From UBA5078 sp033721235 (GTDB taxonomy: Bacteria > Pseudomonadota > Gammaproteobacteria > Pseudomonadales > Pseudohongiellaceae): a DNA stretch of 64,000 nt. A program made the position numbers and the translations under genes. Positions 36,290-45,530 of the stretch are shown piece after piece (positions within the stretch are counted from its first letter, which is position 1; each line of letters starts with the position of its first letter). The notes under the pieces were generated by a model. It was not told the origin of the DNA. It was given only the letters and a program-made list of their open reading frames with translations, and searched no databases. The DNA is taken from the NCBI GenBank assembly GCA_033721235.1, contig JAWWAY010000009.1, positions 62,001 to 126,000 of the forward strand, in the 5' to 3' direction.

Positions 36290-37882
36290 ATGCCCAATAC
36301 AAAAACTGCCGTAGTCCGTCGCGCCCTCATTAGCGTGTCAGACAAATCCGGTGTTGTGTCATTTGCTCAGTCACTGCACGATGCCGGTATCGAAATCCTC
36401 TCCACTGGAGGCACATACAAACTGCTTCGCCAGGAGAATATTCCCGCCATCGAGATAGCCGATTACACAGGCTTCCCCGAGATGATGGACGGGCGTGTCA
36501 AAACACTACACCCGAAGGTCCATGGGGGCATTTTGGCCCGTCGCGAGATCGACCAAGCGGTCATGGAAGAACATGGCATTCCACCCATCGATCTGGTGGT
36601 CGTGAATTTATACCCCTTCGAGGCAACGGTGGCTAAGCCTGACTGTGATTTACCCACAGCTATCGAAAACATCGATATTGGTGGCCCTACCATGTTACGA
36701 GCGGCAGCTAAGAACAATGCCTGGGTTGGCGTAGTCGTTAACCCAGCCGATTACGACGGCATTATTGCCGAGCTGAAGCAAAATGATGGCGCCCTAAGCG
36801 ATGCTACGCGCTTCGACTTGGCTGTGAAGACTTATGAGCACACAGCTGCCTATGATGGCGCTATCGCCAACTACTTGGGCCAACGCGTATCCCCAGAGCC
36901 TTCTGCCGAAGTCACCAATGAATTCCCGCGCACCTATAGCACTCAGTTTATCAAGAGTCAGGACATGCGCTACGGCGAGAACCCGCACCAAGCTGCGGCC
37001 TTCTACGTCGAGAAGAACCCAAAAGAGGCGAGCATCAGCACTGCCATGCAGCACCAAGGTAAGGCGCTTTCCTATAATAATATTGCAGATACAGACGCGG
37101 CGCTTGAGTGTGTGAAATCATTTAGCGAGCCGGCCTGCGTGATCGTTAAGCACGCCAATCCATGCGGCGTTGCCATCAGCGATTCTATTACCCGTGCCTA
37201 TGACCTTGCCTTCCAGACCGATCCAACATCGGCTTTCGGCGGCATTATTGCATTCAACCGTGAATTAGATGCTGCAACGGCCCAGGCTATCATCGATCGT
37301 CAGTTTACCGAGGTCATTATCGCCCCATCTGTCTCTGCAGAGGCATTACAGGTTGTGGCTGCCAAACAAAACGTTCGCGTACTCAGTTGTGGCCAATGGG
37401 CAGAAGAACCCCAGCCAGCCTACGACTACAAGCGCGTTAACGGCGGCTTGCTAGTGCAGGATAGAGACATCCACCAGATTCAAAGCAGCGACCTAAAGAT
37501 CGTCAGCAAGCGCCAACCTAGTCCGCAGGAAATTGCAGATATGCTTTTTGCTTGGAAAGTGGCCACATTCGTCAAATCCAATGCCATCGTCTACTGTAAG
37601 AACAATCAGACAATTGGAATTGGTGCCGGCCAAATGAGCCGCGTCTACAGTGCGCGCATCGCCGGCATTAAAGCGGCAGATGAGAACCTGGAAGTTAGCG
37701 GTTCGGTTATGGCTTCCGATGCGTTCTTTCCTTTCCGCGACGGTATCGATGCTGCTGCGAAAGCTGGAATTAGTGCGGTCATACAGCCCGGCGGTTCGAT
37801 GCGTGACGATGAAGTCATCGCGGCGGCCGACGAAGCCAATATGGCAATGGTCTTCACTGGTGTCAGACACTTCAGACACTAA
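36290..37882 (+). CDS. purH: AICAR transformylase / IMP cyclohydrolase
   Basis: A 530-residue bifunctional enzyme catalysing the last two steps of IMP synthesis. N-terminal cyclohydrolase: ALISVSDKSGVV, STGGTYKLL, GRVKTLHPKVHGG. C-terminal transformylase: VKHANPCGVA with catalytic Lys-His, TDPTSAFGGIIAFN, SDAFFPFRDG and IQPGGSMRDDE. The ATG at 36290 is chosen; an in-frame TTG at 36269 is unsupported. purD follows after 35 bases. Confidence 0.97.
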   Translation: MPNTKTAVVRRALISVSDKSGVVSFAQSLHDAGIEILSTGGTYKLLRQENIPAIEIADYTGFPEMMDGRVKTLHPKVHGGILARREIDQAVMEEHGIPPIDLVVVNLYPFEATVAKPDCDLPTAIENIDIGGPTMLRAAAKNNAWVGVVVNPADYDGIIAELKQNDGALSDATRFDLAVKTYEHTAAYDGAIANYLGQRVSPEPSAEVTNEFPRTYSTQFIKSQDMRYGENPHQAAAFYVEKNPKEASISTAMQHQGKALSYNNIADTDAALECVKSFSEPACVIVKHANPCGVAISDSITRAYDLAFQTDPTSAFGGIIAFNRELDAATAQAIIDRQFTEVIIAPSVSAEALQVVAAKQNVRVLSCGQWAEEPQPAYDYKRVNGGLLVQDRDIHQIQSSDLKIVSKRQPSPQEIADMLFAWKVATFVKSNAIVYCKNNQTIGIGAGQMSRVYSARIAGIKAADENLEVSGSVMASDAFFPFRDGIDAAAKAGISAVIQPGGSMRDDEVIAAADEANMAMVFTGVRHFRH

Positions 37883-37917
37883 AACGACAAAGTACAAAAA
37901 AGAGATATTTACATCAA

Positions 37918-39204
37918 ATGAATGTATTGATTATAGGTAACGGTGGCCGCGAACATGCTCTGGCATGGCGGCTTCGCCAGTCTCCTCAAGCCGACAAGAT
38001 CTTCGTCGCTCCGGGCAATGCGGGAACCGACAAAGAACCGGGCATCGAAAACATTGCCATCGACACCATGGACTTTCCTGCTTTGGTGGCATTCGCTAAA
38101 GAAAACTCAGTAGGACTCACCGTCGTGGGACCTGAAGCGCCTTTGGTCGCTGGAGTGGTGAATTACTTCGCCGATAATGGCCTGCGCTGCTTTGGCCCCT
38201 CACAGGGCGCGGCGCAGCTCGAAGGCTCAAAGGCATTCACTAAAGACTTTCTGCACAAACACAACATCCCTACTGCGGCTTACTGCAATTTTACTGAAAT
38301 CGCACCGGCCGTTGAGTATGTCAAAGCGCAAGGCACCCCAATCGTCATCAAAGCTGATGGGCTTGCAGCGGGCAAGGGAGTGATTATTGCCAAAACGGAA
38401 GCAGAGGCTATTACCGCTATCGAGGATATGCTGTCGGGCAATAAATTCGGCGATGCCGGACACCGAGTGGTTATTGAGCAATTCCTTAGCGGAGAGGAAG
38501 CGAGCTTTATTGTCATGGTTGATGGCGAGAATGTCCTGCCATTTGCCAGCTCTCAGGATCACAAGGCGCGAGACAATGGCGACCAAGGGCCAAACACCGG
38601 TGGAATGGGCGCTTACTCGCCCGCGCCAGTCGTGACAGCCGAAGTGCACGATGAGATCATGCGTCAGGTCATTATGCCTACAGTGGAGGGCATGAAAAAA
38701 GACGGCAACCCTTATGTGGGCTTTCTTTACGCTGGCCTCATGATTTCTCCGAACGGCGATATTAATGTGATTGAATACAATTGCCGTTTTGGTGACCCAG
38801 AAGCGCAGCCAGTCATGATGCGTCTACAGTCGGACTTAATCGCCCTATGTAATAGTGCGCTAGACGGCCAACTAGACCAAGCTCAAGCCCAGTGGGATCC
38901 GCGACCAGCGGTTGGAGTTGTGCTCGCCTCCGGCGGCTATCCAGACGCGTATGCTAAGGGCGATATTATAGAAGGGCTAGATACCAACACGGACGCCGAT
39001 CGCAAGACTTTCCACGCCGGCACCGCAATAAAGGATGGTAAAATTGTCAGCAATGGCGGACGCGTTCTTTGTGCCGTTGCCCTTGGCGACAATGTTACCA
39101 ACGCGCAAGCGAGCGCCTATGAGCTGGTAAAACAGATTCATTGGAACAATGTCTATTACCGTACCGATATCGCCTATAGGGCAATCGCCCGGGAGCAAGG
39201 ATAA
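37918..39204 (+). CDS. purD: Phosphoribosylamine--glycine ligase
   Basis: A 428-residue ATP-grasp enzyme for the second step of purine synthesis. Visible are MNVLIIGNGGREHALAW, VGPEAPLVAGV, IKADGLAAGKGV, GPNTGGMGAYSPAP and NCRFGDPEAQP. It pairs with purH as in most gammaproteobacteria, coq7 following after 4 bases. Confidence 0.97.
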   Translation: MNVLIIGNGGREHALAWRLRQSPQADKIFVAPGNAGTDKEPGIENIAIDTMDFPALVAFAKENSVGLTVVGPEAPLVAGVVNYFADNGLRCFGPSQGAAQLEGSKAFTKDFLHKHNIPTAAYCNFTEIAPAVEYVKAQGTPIVIKADGLAAGKGVIIAKTEAEAITAIEDMLSGNKFGDAGHRVVIEQFLSGEEASFIVMVDGENVLPFASSQDHKARDNGDQGPNTGGMGAYSPAPVVTAEVHDEIMRQVIMPTVEGMKKDGNPYVGFLYAGLMISPNGDINVIEYNCRFGDPEAQPVMMRLQSDLIALCNSALDGQLDQAQAQWDPRPAVGVVLASGGYPDAYAKGDIIEGLDTNTDADRKTFHAGTAIKDGKIVSNGGRVLCAVALGDNVTNAQASAYELVKQIHWNNVYYRTDIAYRAIAREQG

Positions 39205-39208
39205 GACT

Positions 39209-39859
39209 ATGGCCAACTCTCAAACTCCTTTTAACCCAGTCGAGAATCTAATCGTTCAGTTCGATCAGGCGCTGCGCACACTAGTGCCTGGTAGTTGTTC
39301 GGCTCAACGTCCCTCACCGGCAAAGGAGTTTGACGAGTCTGAAATGAGTGCAGAGCAGCGCAAGCACGCCGCAGCACTCATGCGCATTAACCACACCGGA
39401 GAGGTGTGTGCACAGGCGCTTTACCAAGGCCAAGCCTTAACGGCAAAACTACCAGATGTTCGCCTAGCAATGGAGCATGCAGCGCAAGAGGAAACTGACC
39501 ACCTCGCCTGGTGTGAAGATCGAATCAAGCAGCTCGACAGCCATACCAGCTATCTCAACCCAGCATGGTATGCCATGTCGTTTGGTATTGGGGCAGCTGC
39601 CGGAATAGCCGGGGATAAATGGAGTCTAGGCTTTGTGGCGGAGACTGAAAAACAAGTATGTGAACACCTGCGTGAACACTTGGACCTGCTCCCCGAGTCC
39701 GATGAGAAGAGCCAAGCGGTGCTAGAGCAGATGATTATCGACGAACAAAACCACGGTGAGACGGCCAAGCAGGCCGGTGGTGCCGACCTGCCTTTACCGA
39801 TTAAAGCGGGCATGCAGCTTATGTCAAAAGTGATGAAAAAAGCAGCATACCGGATTTAG
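39209..39859 (+). CDS. coq7: Demethoxyubiquinone hydroxylase
   Basis: A 216-residue di-iron hydroxylase of ubiquinone synthesis. Metal ligands are in RINHTGEVCAQALYQGQ and QEETDHLAWCEDRI, repeated in VLEQMIIDEQNHGETA (ExxH twice). The ATG at 39209 has AAGGA 9 bases upstream. Coq7 is used instead of UbiF in pseudomonads and relatives. Close spacing suggests co-transcription with purD. Confidence 0.95.
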   Translation: MANSQTPFNPVENLIVQFDQALRTLVPGSCSAQRPSPAKEFDESEMSAEQRKHAAALMRINHTGEVCAQALYQGQALTAKLPDVRLAMEHAAQEETDHLAWCEDRIKQLDSHTSYLNPAWYAMSFGIGAAAGIAGDKWSLGFVAETEKQVCEHLREHLDLLPESDEKSQAVLEQMIIDEQNHGETAKQAGGADLPLPIKAGMQLMSKVMKKAAYRI

Positions 39860-39868
39860 TGCAGCTCA

Positions 39869-40288
39869 TCAGGCCTCGACTATTTCGTAGTCGTGAGTAA
39901 TTTCCACGCCACCTTTTTGCAGCATGATGGTCGCCGAGCAGTATTTCTCGGCAGACAATGAAACCGCACGTTCCACTTGCTTAACGCTTAAGTCCTTTCC
40001 AGTAATGCGAAAATGCAGGTGAATTTTTTCAAAAACTGCAGGAATTGCATCGGCTCGCTCGGCACTGAGTTCTGTCTCGCAACCCGTCACCTGCTGGCGC
40101 GATTTCTGCAAAATACTCACTACATCGTAGGAGGAACATCCACCTACCCCGATGAGCAACATCTCCATTGGCCTAACGCCGATATTCTCGCCGCCGCTCT
40201 CTTCCGGGCCTTCCATTAAGACGGAGTGACCAGTGCCAGATTGCCCTAGAAATTTAACTTTATTAACCCACGTTACTTTCGCTTTCAT
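39869..40288 (-). CDS. OsmC-family peroxide-reducing protein
   Basis: A 139-residue OsmC/Ohr-fold protein. Two redox Cys residues appear in LLIGVGGCSSYDVVSIL and SAEKYCSATIML. This subfamily sits next to crp/vfr in Pseudomonas, as here, and is a general OsmC rather than Ohr. It is divergent from crp across 274 bases and converges on coq7. Confidence 0.88.
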   Translation of the reverse strand: MKAKVTWVNKVKFLGQSGTGHSVLMEGPEESGGENIGVRPMEMLLIGVGGCSSYDVVSILQKSRQQVTGCETELSAERADAIPAVFEKIHLHFRITGKDLSVKQVERAVSLSAEKYCSATIMLQKGGVEITHDYEIVEA

Positions 40289-40410
40289 TGTCTCTATTGT
40301 CCTGCTTTAGTTGATCACGCACCGAATATTTTGCGTCAACGTATAATCTTGGTGCTTCAGATTGCTGCGCAGATTACCACAAACTGCTTGTCAGCACGAT
40401 GCAGCAAACA

Positions 40411-40439
40411 TTCACAGTACCTCCATAGTGTGTTATACA
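40411..40439 (+). promoter_or_regulatory. Possible crp promoter
   Basis: TTCACA (40411-40416), a 17-base spacer and TATACA (40434-40439) make a fair sigma-70 promoter about 125 bases before crp. The GTGTG in the spacer and nearby TGTG/CAC runs recall half-sites of CRP, but no complete TGTGA-N6-TCACA is present. Confidence 0.45.
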
Positions 40440-40522
40440 ATTGCGGCATGCACACTGTGTCAGTCACCTCTAAGGCGCATTAATTAGAAAATGGCCAATA
40501 ATAAGGCCTAATGGGAGCGCTT

Positions 40523-40561
40523 ATGAGTACTGATTTATTTTGTCGTCGAGGAGAACAATAA
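40523..40561 (+). CDS. Leader peptide upstream of crp
   Basis: A 12-codon frame, MSTDLFCRRGEQ then TAA, with GGGAG 5 bases before the ATG. An in-frame ATG at 40511 would lengthen it by four residues. Its stop codon ends one base before the crp ATG, and the crp ribosome site (GAGGAG, about 40549) lies inside it. That arrangement suits translational coupling of crp. No family is expected at this size. Confidence 0.5.
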   Translation: MSTDLFCRRGEQ

Positions 40562-40562
40562 C

Positions 40563-41198
40563 ATGGCGCCTACGGCCATTACGCCACATATCAAGGATTT
40601 GGAGAACTTCCTTAGCAATTGCCACCGCAAGCAGTATCCCAAAAACAGCACCATCATTTACGAGGGTGACGCTGGGAATACGCTTTACTATATTGTGGAA
40701 GGTTCAGTCTCTGTCGTACTTGAAGATGACGATGGCAAGGAAGTGATTATTGCCTATCTCAATCCCGGCGATTTCTTCGGCGAAATGGGCTTATTTGAGC
40801 AAAAAGAGATGCGTAGCGCATGGTGTCGCACGAGAACAAACTGCGAAATAGCAGAAATCAGCTATGCCAACTTCAATCACTATATTCGCTCTCATCCAGA
40901 AATAGTGTTTACTATTGGCCGCCAGATGGCTCATCGCTTACGCAATACCACTCGTAAGGTGGGCGATCTTGCTTTCTACGATGTCACAGGGCGCGTAGCA
41001 CGCACCCTCATTGAATTAAGTAAAGAGCCTGATGCCATGACTCACCCAGATGGCATGCAAATCAAAATCACGCGACAAGAGATTGGAAGGCTGGTTAATT
41101 GCTCGCGAGAGATGGCTGGAAGGGTATTGAAAACGCTGGAAGAGCAAGAGCTTATCCACGTAAAAGGCAAGACCATCGTGGTCTTCGGGACTCGCTAA
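40563..41198 (+). CDS. crp: Cyclic-AMP receptor protein (Vfr-type)
   Basis: A 211-residue CRP. The cAMP pocket reads GDFFGEMGLF ... MRSAWCRTRTNCEIAEI, with the Glu and Arg-Ser pair that bind cAMP, and the recognition helix is NCSREMAGRVLKTLEE. It is the orthologue of Pseudomonas Vfr by gene order next to osmC, coq7 and trpC. GAGGAG lies before the ATG. A short upstream frame probably couples its translation. Confidence 0.96.
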   Translation: MAPTAITPHIKDLENFLSNCHRKQYPKNSTIIYEGDAGNTLYYIVEGSVSVVLEDDDGKEVIIAYLNPGDFFGEMGLFEQKEMRSAWCRTRTNCEIAEISYANFNHYIRSHPEIVFTIGRQMAHRLRNTTRKVGDLAFYDVTGRVARTLIELSKEPDAMTHPDGMQIKITRQEIGRLVNCSREMAGRVLKTLEEQELIHVKGKTIVVFGTR

Positions 41199-41201
41199 TA
41201 C

Positions 41202-41948
41202 TTAGCCACCGGCCGCCATTAGAAGCAAGCCCTGCTGATCATTGCTGCCATCTAGGAGCTCTTGAGTGCGCTTAGCGATTTCTTTTTGCTTCTGGGCTCT
41301 CTCCCAAGTGCTTAGACGCCCCTGTTGCAAGCTGACTTCGGCTTTGCGGAAACAACCCAATGCCTTGATCCTATCGCCATACTGGAGCGCCTTCGCGCCC
41401 ATATTCAATTGCGAGTTAACGGCTACCGACACACTCAGCATGGCCAGATAACTGGACAGCGATTCAAACAAATCACTCCTAAGTTTACTCGCATCATGTA
41501 AACGCCTTAGCAGCTTCACGGTCTCGTTAATATATTGTCGATTGATCGCCACCTCTCGGTCACTATCAAAACTGGTGCCTTGGATCAGCTTGCGCTTACG
41601 CTCTTCGCTCATTTCACCAACCTTACCCGGCTCGCCCTGTCCCGCCGCTTTTTGAGCCTGGCTTAGTTCAGCCTCCAGGTCCCGTCTAGCGGGGTCTAGG
41701 CTCTGCATATGCTCAAGATCGGTTTTTAAACTGTTATTCAATACTCGCATCAGCTCCGGTTGCTCATCCATCGCCCTAAGCGCTCGAATGAGGTCCTTGG
41801 TCTGTACGCGCCGCCTATCTAGCGCCGCTAAACGGTATAACCGAACCATATTCTTCTCTTGCTGCTGCTGTGCAAATCGAGCCACATAGAGCGAAACCAC
41901 CACGATTATGGCGAGAAAAAATATGACTATGGGATCAGATAGGACCAT
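41202..41948 (-). CDS. Membrane-anchored protein of unknown function
   Basis: A 248-residue protein with one N-terminal membrane helix (VIFFLAIIVVVSLYVARF) followed by a soluble, Gln/Lys/Arg-rich, helical region. The C-terminal half (KALQYGDRIKALGCFRKAEVSL) has a TPR-like pattern. The stretch at about 105-120 is Gly/Lys/Glu-rich. I recognise no family. It converges on crp with only 3 bases between stop codons and is 115 bases after dgkA on the same strand. Confidence 0.65.
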   Translation of the reverse strand: MVLSDPIVIFFLAIIVVVSLYVARFAQQQQEKNMVRLYRLAALDRRRVQTKDLIRALRAMDEQPELMRVLNNSLKTDLEHMQSLDPARRDLEAELSQAQKAAGQGEPGKVGEMSEERKRKLIQGTSFDSDREVAINRQYINETVKLLRRLHDASKLRSDLFESLSSYLAMLSVSVAVNSQLNMGAKALQYGDRIKALGCFRKAEVSLQQGRLSTWERAQKQKEIAKRTQELLDGSNDQQGLLLMAAGG

Positions 41949-42063
41949 GCAGCACCGCTACGCACACCGAAAAAGCGTTTTTATTTACTTAGTTATCGGC
42001 GCGAAGGGGATTTGGTTTACTGCTGAGAGAGAAAATAAAATGAGGACAATATAAATCAAAGAC

Positions 42064-42456
42064 TTAGAGCAGGAGCATCAGCCAAGTAAACCCCGCGAAT
42101 GCCATGGCCACGAACACCGCGGCAGAGCCAATATCCTTAGCCTCGCGAGCAAGAGGGTGAAACTCAACTCCCACTCTATCCACAACCGCCTCTACAGAGG
42201 TATTAAGCAGCTCTACAATCATCACTAGGATGATCGAGCCAATCAGCAGAATCTGCTCAACGGGAGTCTGTCCAAAGTAAAACGCTAATGGTAATGCGAT
42301 TATCAGTGCAAACACCTCTAAACGAAAGGCTTCCTCCGAAGAGAACGCACTACGCAAGCCAGCAATTGAATAGCCGGTGGCTGCTATTAGCCTAGCTACC
42401 CCCTTCTTTTTGACGGGAACAGAGGCGCTTTCACTGGCTTTGGCTTTAGTAGACAT
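42064..42456 (-). CDS. dgkA: Diacylglycerol kinase
   Basis: A 130-residue inner-membrane kinase that returns diacylglycerol to phosphatidate. Motifs ARLIAATGYSIAGLRSAFSSEEAFRLEV and ELLNTSVEAVVDRV are present, with three hydrophobic helices. The N-terminal 18 residues are a basic, Ser/Lys/Ala-rich extension. Its ATG shares one base with the trpC stop (TAATG), so it is translationally coupled to the trp genes. Confidence 0.92.
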   Translation of the reverse strand: MSTKAKASESASVPVKKKGVARLIAATGYSIAGLRSAFSSEEAFRLEVFALIIALPLAFYFGQTPVEQILLIGSIILVMIVELLNTSVEAVVDRVGVEFHPLAREAKDIGSAAVFVAMAFAGFTWLMLLL

Positions 42457-43253
42457 TACAGGGGAAATAACTCCAAGAATTTCTCTTTCGGCTGCGGCGC
42501 TCGCATGAAGGTCTCGCCTATCAGAAAGCCATAGATTTCACGGCTTAACATTTGCTCTACGTCGTCGCGACTATGAATACCACTTTCGGTCACTAGGAGC
42601 TTGCCCGCAGGCAATTCCTTGGCTAAGCGATAGGTAGTTTCCAGCGACGTTTCAAAAGTATGTAAATTACGATTATTCACGCCAATTAAGTCAAAACCAT
42701 TACTGAGGGCAATTTCCAGCTCTGACTCATCATGCACTTCGACTAGAGTATCGATACCAATCTCATCGGCATAGGCAGCAAGCTCTGCCAACTGCGTGGG
42801 GCTAAGCGCGGCCACGATTAACAAAACGCAATCGGCACCCAAAGCCTTAGCTTGGGCTATCTGATATACATCCACCATAAAGTCTTTGCGAATTACCGGC
42901 AAAGAGCATGCCGCTCGCGCTTGCTGCAAATAAGCATTTGAGCCTTGAAAATACTGCTCATCCGTCAATACAGACAAGCAGGTAGCGCCTGCGGCCTCGT
43001 ACTGTTTAGCAATCGACACGGGGTCGAAATCGGCTCGAATTAAGCCCTTGCTCGGAGAGGCCTTCTTGATTTCGGCGATAACGGCGCTTTGCTTAGATTC
43101 GATGCGAGTGCGTAAGGATGCTACGAACTCTCGTTTATCAGTGACCTGACTAGCTTGCGATTCCATTTCGCTTAGGCTAACAGCCTGCTTGCCTAGCGCA
43201 ATTTCCTTGTGTTTCTGCGCAATAATTTCGTCGAGGATTGTTGCTTTAGTCAT
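42456..43253 (-). CDS. trpC: Indole-3-glycerol phosphate synthase
   Basis: A 265-residue TIM-barrel tryptophan enzyme; TrpF is not fused. Motifs are VIAEIKKASPSKGLIR, YEAAGATCLSVLTDE, PVIRKDFMVDVYQI, LVEVHDESE, IGVNNRNLHTFE and VTESGI. The ATG at 43253 is chosen; the frame is open to 43349 but that part overlaps trpD. Ten bases separate it from trpD. Confidence 0.96.
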   Translation of the reverse strand: MTKATILDEIIAQKHKEIALGKQAVSLSEMESQASQVTDKREFVASLRTRIESKQSAVIAEIKKASPSKGLIRADFDPVSIAKQYEAAGATCLSVLTDEQYFQGSNAYLQQARAACSLPVIRKDFMVDVYQIAQAKALGADCVLLIVAALSPTQLAELAAYADEIGIDTLVEVHDESELEIALSNGFDLIGVNNRNLHTFETSLETTYRLAKELPAGKLLVTESGIHSRDDVEQMLSREIYGFLIGETFMRAPQPKEKFLELFPL

Positions 43254-43263
43254 CGATAGTGCC

Positions 43264-44289
43264 TTATGCCTGTGCTGCCGTGTAATCTGCCAATTCTTGC
43301 AGTTTTTGCAATGCTTTGCCCGAATGAAGAATCTCCTGCGCCTTCGCAATACCCGCGGCTATATCGGGGGCTAAGTTTGCCGCATAGATGGCGGCCCCAG
43401 CATTCAAAGCAACGATATCCCCCGCCGCTTTGTTTTCATAGCTGAGTGCTCCGCGCACCATTTCCAAACTCTGGTTTGCGCCATTGACTTGCAATGCCTC
43501 ATATCCCGATAGGCGTTGTAGACCGAAATCCTCTGGTGCGATCACGAAGTGCTTAATGATGCCGTCCTTTAGCTCGCCAACTCGGGTAGTCGCAGACAAG
43601 CTAATCTCGTCTAAGCCATCATCCGAGGACACAATAAGCACATGCTCACTGCCTAGCTCTTTTAACACCTGCAACATGGGTTCTATCCACTGAGGATCAA
43701 ATACCCCCAGCAGCTGATTAGGGGCCGATGCAGGATTGGTGAGAGGACCTAGGAGATTGAATATGGTTCTCACGCCGATTTCCTTGCGAGCTCCAATGAC
43801 ATGCTTCATGGCACTGTGGTGGCTTTGAGCAAACATAAAGCCGACACCCAAATCATTCACGCAAGCGGCAACGGCCTCAGGAGTCACAGCTAGGTTCACT
43901 CCAGCGGCCTCTAATAGGTCAGCGCTGCCACTCTTGCTAGTAGCCCCCCTATTGCCATGCTTGGCAACCTTACCCCCCGCGCAGGCCACTACCATGGCAG
44001 CCGCAGTCGAAATATTGAAGGTATTAGTGCCTGAGCCGCCTGTACCGCAAGTATCCACCAGATGAGTCTTATCACTAATCTCAACCTTGGTGGACAGTTC
44101 ACGCATCACGGTGACAGCACCTAGCAGCTCTGACTCCACAATCCCTTTGATTTGCAAGGCCACTAAGAAGGCGCCTATTTGAGCATCGCTCGCCTGCCCA
44201 GATAGAGTATCGCGCATGAGGCTTATCATCTGATCTGCAGTTAAATTCTGCCCATTTACTAAATGCTGTATGGCGGCTTTAATATCCAT
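43264..44289 (-). CDS. trpD: Anthranilate phosphoribosyltransferase
   Basis: A 341-residue enzyme transferring phosphoribosyl to anthranilate. DTCGTGGSGTNTFNIST is the PRPP loop; KHGNRGATSKSGSADLLEA and GVRTIFNLLGPLTNPA follow. Standalone, with no glutaminase fusion. It follows trpG by 25 bases. Confidence 0.96.
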   Translation of the reverse strand: MDIKAAIQHLVNGQNLTADQMISLMRDTLSGQASDAQIGAFLVALQIKGIVESELLGAVTVMRELSTKVEISDKTHLVDTCGTGGSGTNTFNISTAAAMVVACAGGKVAKHGNRGATSKSGSADLLEAAGVNLAVTPEAVAACVNDLGVGFMFAQSHHSAMKHVIGARKEIGVRTIFNLLGPLTNPASAPNQLLGVFDPQWIEPMLQVLKELGSEHVLIVSSDDGLDEISLSATTRVGELKDGIIKHFVIAPEDFGLQRLSGYEALQVNGANQSLEMVRGALSYENKAAGDIVALNAGAAIYAANLAPDIAAGIAKAQEILHSGKALQKLQELADYTAAQA

Positions 44290-44314
44290 AAATCTTCCCT
44301 GCCCTGCCCCTCTA

Positions 44315-44899
44315 CTAGGAATTAGATTCTAAGAAATTTTTTAATAATTGGTGGCCGTGCTCACTAAGAATTGATTCTGGGTGAAATTGCACGCCTTCCA
44401 CTGGGAGCGTCTTATGCCGTACGCCCATTATTTCGTCCAACTGCCCATCTTCGGTTTGAGTCCATGCGGTGATCTCTAGGCACTCCGGCAGTGTCTCTTT
44501 CTCGATGACGAGAGAGTGGTAGCGAGTGGCGCTAAAGGGCGATGCAAGCCCGGTGAAAACCCCTTCGCCATTGTGGTACATATCGGAGAGCTTGCCATGC
44601 ATGACCGTATTGGCGCGCACAATCTTGCCGCCGAATGCTTGACCAATGGACTGGTGCCCTAGACAGATGCCTAGCAAAGGAATCTTGCCAGCAAACGCCT
44701 CGATAGCCGCAACTGATATGCCGGCCTCGTTGGGTGTACAAGGCCCCGGAGAGATAACGATTTGCTTAGGTGCTAAAGCCTTAATCTCATCGATAGTGAT
44801 AGCATCATTGCGATAAACTCGCACATCAGCGCCCAACTCGCCCAAATACTGGACAATGTTGTACGTAAACGAGTCGTAGTTGTCGATCATTAGTAGCAT
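44315..44899 (-). CDS. trpG: Anthranilate/aminodeoxychorismate synthase glutaminase subunit
   Basis: A 194-residue class I glutamine amidotransferase. Nucleophile Cys in LLGICLGHQSIGQAFGG, oxyanion SPGPCTPNEAG, catalytic His-Glu in VQFHPESILSEHG. It supplies ammonia to TrpE and probably PabB (amphibolic TrpG/PabA). trpE is not in the window; Pseudomonas also keeps trpE apart from trpGDC. Confidence 0.94.
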   Translation of the reverse strand: MLLMIDNYDSFTYNIVQYLGELGADVRVYRNDAITIDEIKALAPKQIVISPGPCTPNEAGISVAAIEAFAGKIPLLGICLGHQSIGQAFGGKIVRANTVMHGKLSDMYHNGEGVFTGLASPFSATRYHSLVIEKETLPECLEITAWTQTEDGQLDEIMGVRHKTLPVEGVQFHPESILSEHGHQLLKNFLESNS

Positions 44900-45050
44900 T
44901 GGGCACCTTCCTCATCAATGACACAGTCTTAGCGAGGGCAAACTCAAGCCCTGCCTCATCCGCGCGACAGATTCTAGCATGGAATTGTGCTACTAAAGCA
45001 GTGCTGTGAATGTCATCATCAGGACATGACAATTTTCTAAAGACCGAAAG

Positions 45051-45509
45051 CTATCCGGCAGCTCTCGCGCTTAAGTTGGACAGGGAAGACTGTGGCCGCT
45101 CGGAGGCCCTAGCAGCGTCCTTCATAGCCTTTGAGAAGAGGCCAAATACCGTAAACCAGGCCGCTCGCAACTCTGGAGAAAAATCCTCGCTCTGCGCTTG
45201 CTCTATCGCCCAGACAAAGCTTTCAGTACACACATCGTAGTCCTCATCGGTGACGCCATAAGCAACATGACGCACACCGACGGACCCTAACAGCAGATGC
45301 AAAGCATCTATGTCATCAAGCCCTCTAACCACCATTGAGATCATTTTCATGAACGACTCACCTTGGGTTTCCATACTCGAGGTGAATAGCGATTCTAATC
45401 GAGGGCTCAGCGCAAACAGTCGACTATAAAACAGCGCTGCTGCCTTAGCTGAGTAAGGCAGTAGTCTCGAAAAGCTTACTTGCACCTGTTTTATCTGTTT
45501 CTCATCCAT
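45051..45509 (-). CDS. Single-domain haemoglobin-like globin
   Basis: A 152-residue globin without a reductase domain. The proximal His is in SVGVRHVAYGVTDEDYDV, and QGESFMKMI is the distal helix region, with Gln as expected for the bacterial flavohaemoglobin/Vitreoscilla-type fold. AGGGAGG precedes the ATG. It is the last gene of the leftward redox operon (21 bases after the mono-heme lipoprotein). It may bind O2 or NO; that is inference. Confidence 0.88.
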   Translation of the reverse strand: MDEKQIKQVQVSFSRLLPYSAKAAALFYSRLFALSPRLESLFTSSMETQGESFMKMISMVVRGLDDIDALHLLLGSVGVRHVAYGVTDEDYDVCTESFVWAIEQAQSEDFSPELRAAWFTVFGLFSKAMKDAARASERPQSSLSNLSARAAG

Positions 45510-45530
45510 GTCGACCTCCCTGATAGTAAG

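Noticed and set aside
36794..37057. Leftward open frame inside purH
   Set aside because: Shadow of the well-supported purH frame.
40380..40490. A CRP-binding site upstream of crp
   Set aside because: Several TGTG and CAC runs occur, but none gives TGTGA-N6-TCACA with correct spacing.
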